The translations under genes and the position numbers were made by a program. Below are positions 57,746-64,000 of a DNA stretch of 64,000 nt, piece by piece. The notes beneath the pieces are model-generated. The model ran no database searches and was not told where the DNA came from. It saw only the letters and a list, made by a program, of their open reading frames with translations. Numbering within the stretch: the first letter of the stretch is position 1; each line of letters starts with the position of its first letter. Origin of the DNA: Palauibacter sp022826685 (GTDB lineage: Bacteria > Gemmatimonadota > Gemmatimonadetes > Palauibacterales > Palauibacteraceae); NCBI RefSeq assembly GCF_965221685.1, contig NZ_OZ244907.1, one strand, 5' to 3'.

Positions 57746-60700
57746 CCGCGTCCTGGCCGCCGCGCCCCCGACACCGGGGGCTCTGCTGGCGGCGGCCGTG
57801 CTTTTCGCCGCGGCTCCGGCGGGCGAACCGCTGGGAGCACAGCAGCTTGCGCCCGAGCAATACGAGGGGCTGCGGGCGCGCCACATTGGACCCGTCGGCT
57901 TCCGCGTCGCCTCTGTGGCGGGCGTCCCCGGCGACCCGTCGATCTACTTCGCCGGCGCCGCCACTGGCGGCATATGGAAGACGGACGATGCCGGCCTGCA
58001 CTGGCGGCCCGTGTTCGACGACCAGCCGGTGCACTCCATCGGAGCCCTCGCGGTCGCCCCGAGCGACCACGCCGTGGTGTGGGCCGGCACCGGCGAGACC
58101 TCGATCCGCTCGAACGTCTCGATCGGCAACGGGGTCTGGAAGTCGACGGACGGCGGCGAGACCTGGACTCACATGGGGCTGGAGGGAACCGGCCGCGTGG
58201 GCCGCATCCTGATCCACCCCACCGACGCGGACATCGTCTACGTCGCCGCTCTCGGCCACGCCTATGCGGAGTCCGACGAGCGCGGCGTGTACCGCACCAC
58301 CGATGGCGGCGCCTCGTGGGAGAAGATCCTCTTCGTCGACCGCGGGACGGGCGCCTACGACATGGTCATGGACCCGGCGAACCCGCGGAAGATCTTCGCG
58401 ACGATGTGGGACATCGACCTCAAGACGTGGAAGCGCGACAGCGGGGGGCCGGGGAGCGGGCTCCACCTGACGATGGACGGTGGGGACACGTGGACCGAAC
58501 TCGAGGGGAACGGGCTCCCGACCGGCACGCTGGGGAAGATCGCCGTCTGCATGTCCCATTCGGACTCCGACCGCGTCTACGCCCTCATCGAGACGAGTGA
58601 CGGTGTGCCGATGGAGGGTTACGAGGCCGACACGGGCGAACTGTGGCGCAGCGACGACGGCGGCCGGAGATGGCGGCTGGTGAACCACAGCCACGATCTC
58701 GCGACGCGGCAGGCGTACTACACCCGGTGCGGCGTATCGTCGCGCGATCCGGACGAAGTCTACTTCCTCTCCTCGAGCTTCTCCGTGAGCCGCGACGGCG
58801 GCGAGAGCTACACGCTGTATCACTTCCTGCGCGGCCCGTACGGCCGCCAGCCGTCCTCTCCCGGCTACGACCATCACGACATCTGGGTCGATCCCGAGGA
58901 TGCGAGGCGGACCATCATCGGCGGCGACATGGGCGTGCACATCACCGAGAACGGGATGGCGTCCTGGTTTCGCGTCCAGCTGCCGGTCGCCCAGTCCTAC
59001 CACGTGACGGTGGACAACGCGATCCCCTACAACGTGATGGGGAATCTGCAGGACGGACCCTCCGTGCATGGGCCGTCGAACACGCGCTACCAGGGATTCT
59101 GGACGACGGGGATCATCCCGCGAGGCGACTGGATCAGCGTCGGTGGGGGCGAGAGCGGCTTCGCCACCCCCGACCCGACCAACCCCGACGTGATCTGGTC
59201 CACCGCCTCCGGATCCGGCGCGCGGGGCGGGATCGTTACCCGGCACGAGCTGTCGCGGGGCCAGTTCCGCGATGTCGAGGTCTGGCCCGAGTCCACCGGC
59301 GGCTACCCTGCGGAGGCGCTGCGCTACCGCTTCCAGTGGACCTTTCCCCTCCTCATCTCGCCGCACGACAACGAGACGATCTACGTCACGAGCCAGCATG
59401 TGCACCGCACGCGCAACCGGGGCCAGAGCTGGGAGGTCATCAGCCCCGACCTCTCCACGAACAACCGGGAGCGGATGACGATCTCCGGCGGGCTCACGCC
59501 AGACAACATCGGCGTGGAGTATTGCTGCGTGATCTACGCATTCGACGAGTCGCCCATCGAGCAGGGCGTGTTCTGGGCCGGCACGAACGACGGACTCGTC
59601 CACGTGAGCCGCGACGACGGAACGACGTGGACGAACGTCACCGCGAACATTCCGGACCTGCCGCCGGACGGCGTCGTGCGGAGCATCGACGCCTCCCGAT
59701 ACGACGTGGCGAAGGCGTACATCACGATCGAACACCACCAGGTCGGCGACTTCGAGGCGCGCGCCTACAGGACCGACGACTTCGGGGAGACGTGGGCCCG
59801 GATCACGGACGGGGTCGACAACCATCCGGTCGACTACACGCGCCATCTGCTCGAGGATCCGGTGCGGCCGGGACTCCTCTATCTGGGCACGGAGTCGAGC
59901 GTCTATCTCAGCTACGACGACGGGGAGAGCTGGCAGCGGTTCATGCCGAACCTGCCCCCGACGCCCTACTACGGACTCGTCGTGCAGGAACACTTCAACG
60001 ACCTGGTGGCGGGGACCTACGGGCGCGGCTACTGGATCCTCGACGACCTGAGCCCGGTGCAGCAGTTGACGCCGGAGATCGCCGCATCCGGCGCCCACCT
60101 GTTCCAGCCCCGCGACGCCTACCGGTTCAACCCGACGGCCGAACCCATGATCATGTTCGCCGACCCCTCCGCGGGGGAGAACCCGCCCAACGGGGCGTCG
60201 ATCAACTACTGGCTCGGCGACGGCGGGGAGCGCGAGGTCCGGATCCGGGTCGAGAGCGCGGCGGGCGAGACGCTGGCCACCGTCGATGGCTCGAGCCACG
60301 AAGGGTTCAACCGGGTATGGTGGGACTTCCGGGGTCCGGGCCCGAAACCGATCCTCTTCAGGACGAAGCCGCTCTACGCGGAGTGGTTCCCCCTGCCGGA
60401 GGTCGCCCGCCCGAGCGGCGGGCCGGGGAGCGCCGGGCCGCGGGAGCCCCCCGGCACCTACACGGTCGTGCTGGTCGTGGACGGAGAAGAAGCCGGCCGG
60501 CGGTCGCTGACCGTCCTCCGGGACCCCAACTCGGCGGGCACCCTCGACGACATCCTGGCGCAGAGGGAGTTGCTGGACGAAATCATCGCCGACCGGAATC
60601 GGGTGGCCGATCTCGTCAACCGGATGGAGTCTCTGCGGCGCCAGATCCACGACCTGCGTCCGGTGCTCGAAGAGGCGGGGGAGGCCGAGGACGTCCTCGA

Positions 60701-61007
60701 GGCGGGCGAGGCGCTGGATGCGGCCCTGATCGAGGTGGAGAGCGAGTTGGTCCAGTTGAAGAACACCGGTCCGGACGGGGCGCGGTGGCCGTCGATGATC
60801 GCCGGCCGCCTTTCCTACCTGCAGGGCGCGGTGGGCACTGCGGACTTCCCGCCCACCGACCAGCACGCCGAGGTGGCGCAGCTCCTCAGCGACCGGATCG
60901 ACGAGGTGCAGGTGCGGCTGGAGGCGGTGCTGGCCGACGAACTCGCCGAGTTCAACCGGATGCTCCAGGCGAGGGTCGGCCGCGTCATCACGACGGATCA
61001 GGATTAG
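57726..61007 (+). CDS. Large exported VPS10/BNR-repeat (sortilin-like) protein, copy 2
   Basis: The product is 1093 residues. Start GTG 57726 overlaps the end of copy 1 by 20 bases. A longer signal region (LLAAAVLFAAAPAGEPLGAQ) precedes the same propeller and C-terminal helical domain. It is about the same length and order as copy 1, but loops differ (YTLYHFLRGPYGRQPS against EMFNFLGGGPPGGDPA). It shares the 509-base block, and a second nearly identical stretch at 59342-59510 corresponds to 56080-56245. The C-terminal LQARVGRVITTDQD ends like copy 1. The two genes are probably translated together and may form a pair in the periplasm or outer membrane. Confidence 0.88.
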   Translation: MSSRRSSRVLAAAPPTPGALLAAAVLFAAAPAGEPLGAQQLAPEQYEGLRARHIGPVGFRVASVAGVPGDPSIYFAGAATGGIWKTDDAGLHWRPVFDDQPVHSIGALAVAPSDHAVVWAGTGETSIRSNVSIGNGVWKSTDGGETWTHMGLEGTGRVGRILIHPTDADIVYVAALGHAYAESDERGVYRTTDGGASWEKILFVDRGTGAYDMVMDPANPRKIFATMWDIDLKTWKRDSGGPGSGLHLTMDGGDTWTELEGNGLPTGTLGKIAVCMSHSDSDRVYALIETSDGVPMEGYEADTGELWRSDDGGRRWRLVNHSHDLATRQAYYTRCGVSSRDPDEVYFLSSSFSVSRDGGESYTLYHFLRGPYGRQPSSPGYDHHDIWVDPEDARRTIIGGDMGVHITENGMASWFRVQLPVAQSYHVTVDNAIPYNVMGNLQDGPSVHGPSNTRYQGFWTTGIIPRGDWISVGGGESGFATPDPTNPDVIWSTASGSGARGGIVTRHELSRGQFRDVEVWPESTGGYPAEALRYRFQWTFPLLISPHDNETIYVTSQHVHRTRNRGQSWEVISPDLSTNNRERMTISGGLTPDNIGVEYCCVIYAFDESPIEQGVFWAGTNDGLVHVSRDDGTTWTNVTANIPDLPPDGVVRSIDASRYDVAKAYITIEHHQVGDFEARAYRTDDFGETWARITDGVDNHPVDYTRHLLEDPVRPGLLYLGTESSVYLSYDDGESWQRFMPNLPPTPYYGLVVQEHFNDLVAGTYGRGYWILDDLSPVQQLTPEIAASGAHLFQPRDAYRFNPTAEPMIMFADPSAGENPPNGASINYWLGDGGEREVRIRVESAAGETLATVDGSSHEGFNRVWWDFRGPGPKPILFRTKPLYAEWFPLPEVARPSGGPGSAGPREPPGTYTVVLVVDGEEAGRRSLTVLRDPNSAGTLDDILAQRELLDEIIADRNRVADLVNRMESLRRQIHDLRPVLEEAGEAEDVLEAGEALDAALIEVESELVQLKNTGPDGARWPSMIAGRLSYLQGAVGTADFPPTDQHAEVAQLLSDRIDEVQVRLEAVLADELAEFNRMLQARVGRVITTDQD
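58089..58597 (+). repeat. 509-base block duplicated from the previous gene (copy B)
   Basis: Identical to 54821-55329 except one base. Flanks differ within a few bases on both sides. Confidence 0.85.
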
Positions 61008-61013
61008 CGGTCG

Positions 61014-61979
61014 GTGTCCGGGGCGATCCTCCGGTTGGCGGCCGCGGGCGCGTTGGCCGGGGGCACGCTCGCCTGCGCGCCCGGCGGGGAATCCGCCCGC
61101 GAGTCGCGCCCGGCGACGGCGGGGTTCTGCTCGAACGTGCCGCGCTCGCAGCACGCCACCCTGGAGCGCGTCGAAGTCGCGGACGACTGGTTCGAAGTCT
61201 ATCGCGTCGCGCCGGCCGTCTACGCCATCTACGAGCCGTTCCAGTTCCAGGAAGTCATCTCCTACTTGATCCTGGGTGAAGAGGGCGCCCTCCTCTTCGA
61301 CACGGGGATGGGGATCGGCCGCATCCGCACCGTCGTGGACGAACTCACGGCGCTGCCCGCGACCGTCCTCAACTCGCACACGCACGTGCACCACGTCGGA
61401 GGCAACGCCGACTTCGAACGCGTCCTCGCCATGGATACGGAGTTCACCCGCACGCACGCCCGTGGCCGCACGAACGCCGAGGTGCGGGGAGAGGTGGCCG
61501 CGAGCGCACTCTGCCGGGCCTTGCCCGCCGGGATCACGGAAGACAACTACCACACGCCCGCCTTCGAGATCGCCGCCTTCATCCAAGACGGACACCGGAT
61601 CGACCTCGGTGGCCGCACGCTCGAGGTCATCGCCGTCCCGGGCCACGCTCCCGACGCGATCGCCCTCCTGGACCGCGAGGCCGGGTTCCTCTGGACCGGG
61701 GATTCGTTCTACGAGGGCCCGATCTGGCTCTTCGCACCCGAGACGGATCTGGAGGCGTACCGGAGCTCGGTGGCCCGGCTCGCCGAACTCGTGCCCGAGT
61801 TGACCGCGCTGTTCACGGGCCACAGCACGCCGGTCGCGCCGCCCTCCCGGCTGCTCGAGCTGCACGATGCCGTGGAGGCCATGTTCGAGGGCATCGCCAT
61901 CGGCAACCCGCTACCGGGCGGAGGGGTCGAGTTCGTGTTCGAGGGTTTCACCATCGTGTTGCGCCGGGACCAGCTTTGA
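61014..61979 (+). CDS. Metallo-beta-lactamase-fold lipoprotein with altered metal motif
   Basis: The product is 321 residues from a GTG. A lipoprotein signal (GGTLAC, Cys at 21) opens it. The MBL fold has the first metal motif as SHTHVHHVGG, so the expected HxHxDH is His122-x-His124-x-His126-His127, with His in place of Asp. Later ligands are as expected: PGHAPDAI, TGDSF and TGHST. A Asp-to-His change should weaken the second metal site. It probably still hydrolyses an ester, lactone or other bond, or binds one metal. It is six bases after the BNR gene, and its stop overlaps mmuM by TTGA. Confidence 0.85.
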   Translation: MSGAILRLAAAGALAGGTLACAPGGESARESRPATAGFCSNVPRSQHATLERVEVADDWFEVYRVAPAVYAIYEPFQFQEVISYLILGEEGALLFDTGMGIGRIRTVVDELTALPATVLNSHTHVHHVGGNADFERVLAMDTEFTRTHARGRTNAEVRGEVAASALCRALPAGITEDNYHTPAFEIAAFIQDGHRIDLGGRTLEVIAVPGHAPDAIALLDREAGFLWTGDSFYEGPIWLFAPETDLEAYRSSVARLAELVPELTALFTGHSTPVAPPSRLLELHDAVEAMFEGIAIGNPLPGGGVEFVFEGFTIVLRRDQL

Positions 61980-62920
61980 CCGACCCCATCCGCGACGTCC
62001 TCGAGCGGAAGGGCTTTCTGGTCCTCGACGGGGGCCTGGCGACGGAACTCGAGACGCTGGGCTGCGATCTCAACGACCCTCTGTGGTCCGCCCGCGCGCT
62101 CATCGACGACCCCGAGGCGATCCGCACCGCGCACCTCCGCTTCCTCAATGCGGGCGCCGACTGCATCGCCACCGCGACCTACCAGGCGACCTTCGAGGGC
62201 TTCGCGGCCCGGGGCCTCGACGCGCCCGACACGGCGCGTCTCCTCGGCCGGGCCGTGGAGATCGCCGTCTCCGCGCGCGATGAGTTCGTCGCCGACCGTA
62301 CCGCCGGCGGCACGGACCCCGACCGCCCGCGACCCCTCGTGGCCGCCAGCGTCGGACCGTACGGCGCCTTCCTCGCCGACGGGTCCGAGTACCGAGGCGA
62401 CTACGGGCTCTCCGCGGCCGAACTGTACGACTTCCACGCCCGGCGCTGGGAGGTCCTCGCCGAGACCCCGACCGACGTCCTCGCGTGCGAAACGACTCCC
62501 TCGCTCGAGGAAACGCAGGCCTACTGCCGGCTCGCAGCCGTGTCCCACCATCCGACCTGGATCAGCTTCCAGTGCCGCGATGGCGCCCACCTCGCCGACG
62601 GCACGCCGTTCGAGACCGCCGTCGCCCTGTGCGAGGCCGAGCCCCATGTCGTCGCGGTCGGCGTGAACTGCATCGATCCGCGCCTCGTCGCGCCGCTCAT
62701 CCGCACGGCGCGGCGGGCGACCGGAAAACCGATCCTCGTCTATCCCAACTCGGGGGAGGAGTGGGACGCGGAAGCGAAGCGCTGGACGGGCCCCGCGACC
62801 CCGATCGACTGGGCCCGGAGCGCCACCGAGTGGCGGCGGGAGGGCGCCGACGGCGTCGGCGGCTGCTGTCGCGTGGGCCCCGCCGAGATCGCCGCCATTC
62901 GTGCGGAGGCGGTTCGCTGA
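61976..62920 (+). CDS. mmuM: Homocysteine S-methyltransferase family protein
   Basis: The product is 314 residues from a TTG. The betaine-homocysteine methyltransferase/MmuM barrel shows in VLDGGLATELE, ASVGPYGAFLADGSEYRGDY, LACETTPSLEETQA, the zinc Cys in VGVNCIDP, and the Cys pair in GVGGCCRVGP. It transfers methyl from S-methylmethionine or a similar donor to homocysteine to form methionine. Its stop is 82 bases before cystathionine beta-synthase, which has its own promoter. Placing methionine formation next to transsulfuration fits a homocysteine branch point. Confidence 0.88.
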   Translation: MTDPIRDVLERKGFLVLDGGLATELETLGCDLNDPLWSARALIDDPEAIRTAHLRFLNAGADCIATATYQATFEGFAARGLDAPDTARLLGRAVEIAVSARDEFVADRTAGGTDPDRPRPLVAASVGPYGAFLADGSEYRGDYGLSAAELYDFHARRWEVLAETPTDVLACETTPSLEETQAYCRLAAVSHHPTWISFQCRDGAHLADGTPFETAVALCEAEPHVVAVGVNCIDPRLVAPLIRTARRATGKPILVYPNSGEEWDAEAKRWTGPATPIDWARSATEWRREGADGVGGCCRVGPAEIAAIRAEAVR

Positions 62921-62934
62921 CGCAGAGTGCTCTT

Positions 62935-62964
62935 TTGGCGCCGGGTCACCGTGGCCAGTAAGGT
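62935..62964 (+). promoter_or_regulatory. Predicted promoter of cystathionine beta-synthase
   Basis: TTGGCG (62935-62940), 18 bases, TAAGGT (62959-62964), 38 bases before the ATG at 63003. It fits the same -35/-10 spacing as the three other elements. Confidence 0.45.
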
Positions 62965-63002
62965 TTCCCCGGGCCTCATCCGGTAGCGGAGCGAACATCG
63001 CC

Positions 63003-64000
63003 ATGTGGCACGACGACATCCTCGGAACGATCGGCGGGACGCCGCTGGTGCGCGTGAACCGTCTGACCGCGCACCTCCCCGGCACCGTCCTCGCGAAGCT
63101 CGAGTACTTCAACCCCGGCGGCTCCGTCAAGGACCGGATCGGGATCTCGATGCTCGAGGATGCCGAGGCGCGGGGCGAGATCGCGCCCGGCGGCACGATC
63201 GTCGAGGGCACGAGCGGCAACACCGGCGTGGGCCTCGCGCTCGCCGCCATCGCGCGCGGATACAGGTGCATCTTCGCGACCACGGACAAGCAGAGCCCCG
63301 AGAAGATCGCCATCCTGCGGGCGCTCGGGGCGGAGGTCATCGTCTGCCCCACGGCGGTGGACCCCGAGGATCCGCGCTCCTACTACCAGGTCTCGCGCCG
63401 GCTCGCGGAGGAGACGCCCAACTCCTTCTACATGAACCAGTACGACAACCCGGCGAACTCGAAGGCCCACCTGCGGACGACGGGACCGGAACTGTGGGAG
63501 GGGACGGAGGGGAGGATCACGCACCTCTTCGTCGGCTCCGGCACCGGCGGCACGATTTCGGGCTCCGCCGCCTACCTCAAGGAACGGAACCCCGGCGTGC
63601 GGATCATCGGCGTGGATCCCTTCGGCTCCGTCTACTGGAAGTACTTCCACACCGGGGAGTTCGACGAGGACGAAATCTACCCGTACGTGACCGAGGGAGT
63701 GGGGGAGGACATCCTCGCGGGCAACATGAACTTCGACATCGTGGACGACTATGTGCGCGTCACGGACCGGGAGTCGATGCTGATGACCCGCCGTCTCGCG
63801 CGCGAGGAGGGGATGTTCCTCGGCGGCTCGTGCGGCATGGCGATGGCCGGCGTCCTCCAGTGGATGGAGACGAACCGGGAGACGCTCTCGGACGACGACG
63901 TACTCGTCGTGATCATGCCGGATGGCGGCTACCGGGCCCTCGGGAAGGTGTACAACGACGTCTGGATGCAGGAGCACGGCTTCCTGGACGAGGGCGAGAC
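63003..64000 (+). CDS. cbs: Cystathionine beta-synthase / cysteine synthase family, 3' end beyond the window
   Basis: The first 332 codons are visible; no stop is reached. I translated it by hand. It opens with MWHDDILGTIGGTPLVRVN, the PLP-binding Lys43 in NPGGSVKDRIG, EGTSGNTGVGLALAA, QYDNPANSKAHLRTTGPELWE, GSGTGGTISG and GGSCGMAMAG, then VIMPDGGYRALGKVYND. The QYDNPANSxAH and PDGGYR(Y)xxKxYND patterns are those of cystathionine beta-synthase rather than CysK. It makes cystathionine from homocysteine and serine in the cytoplasm. Whether a C-terminal CBS regulatory domain follows cannot be seen. GGTAGCGGAG lies before the ATG. Confidence 0.92.
   Translation, partial: MWHDDILGTIGGTPLVRVNRLTAHLPGTVLAKLEYFNPGGSVKDRIGISMLEDAEARGEIAPGGTIVEGTSGNTGVGLALAAIARGYRCIFATTDKQSPEKIAILRALGAEVIVCPTAVDPEDPRSYYQVSRRLAEETPNSFYMNQYDNPANSKAHLRTTGPELWEGTEGRITHLFVGSGTGGTISGSAAYLKERNPGVRIIGVDPFGSVYWKYFHTGEFDEDEIYPYVTEGVGEDILAGNMNFDIVDDYVRVTDRESMLMTRRLAREEGMFLGGSCGMAMAGVLQWMETNRETLSDDDVLVVIMPDGGYRALGKVYNDVWMQEHGFLDEGE

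Noticed and set aside
57732..61865. A 1377-codon open frame antisense to the second BNR gene
   Set aside because: It spans two clear plus-strand genes and has repetitive Val/Arg/Asp composition without domains. It is a by-product of GC-rich codon use.

Overview
This is a GC-rich bacterial chromosomal window, densely packed on both strands, with many four-base start/stop overlaps (ATGA, GTGA, TTGA). The gene mix points to Gemmatimonadota or a close relative. It includes tandem SusC/SusD outer-membrane pairs in a high-GC genome, very large two-copy VPS10/BNR-repeat exported proteins, and many exported hydrolases and lipoproteins. That placement is inference from gene content, not from a marker gene. 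No rRNA, tRNA, CRISPR array, phage or insertion sequence was seen.

Layout. 1-5.7 kb: minus-strand housekeeping genes (partial thiE, mltG, ruvX, a V4R-like protein), divergent deoA, and a class A penicillin-binding protein. 5.9-7.1 kb: tyrS. 7.5-23.5 kb: the main accessory feature, three consecutive SusC-SusD pairs. Their receptor N-termini are almost identical at DNA level, and most of their intergenic gaps carry strong GC hairpins. A 66-residue lipoprotein follows. 23.9-36.3 kb: plus-strand metabolic and nucleic-acid genes (folK, aroB, an acyl-CoA synthetase-like enzyme, a NYN/LOTUS/HhH protein, 3-methyladenine glycosylase, NhaC antiporter, lysA, DEAD-box helicase, gamma-glutamyltransferase). 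36.3-38.4 kb: minus-strand Tat-type amidase with a small partner gene. 38.7-42.2 kb: zinc-ribbon protein, TPR protein, long-chain acyl-CoA synthetase, cutA. 42.2-46.6 kb: minus-strand CtaG, SCO1, DUF445, lipoprotein and DUF1499 genes. 46.8-52.4 kb: a coupled operon of nucleotidyltransferase, HMGL/isopropylmalate-synthase-like enzyme, exported protein, NAD-isocitrate-dehydrogenase-like enzyme, two small membrane proteins and glutaryl-CoA dehydrogenase. 52.5-61 kb: CocE/NonD hydrolase and two tandem VPS10/BNR paralogues sharing a 509-bp block with one mismatch. 61-64 kb: MBL-fold lipoprotein, homocysteine S-methyltransferase, and cystathionine beta-synthase running off the end.

How the parts fit. 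The SusCD array and the exported hydrolases (gamma-glutamyltransferase, amidase, CocE, BNR proteins) suggest a heterotroph that takes up oligomers or peptides. The last two genes fit homocysteine handling, with remethylation and transsulfuration side by side. CtaG and SCO1 point to aerobic respiration with a copper oxidase. Four intergenic regions carry the same promoter-like element, TTGNNN with a 17-18 bp spacer and a TAGCTT or TAAGGT -10 box, which may be the main promoter form in this genome.
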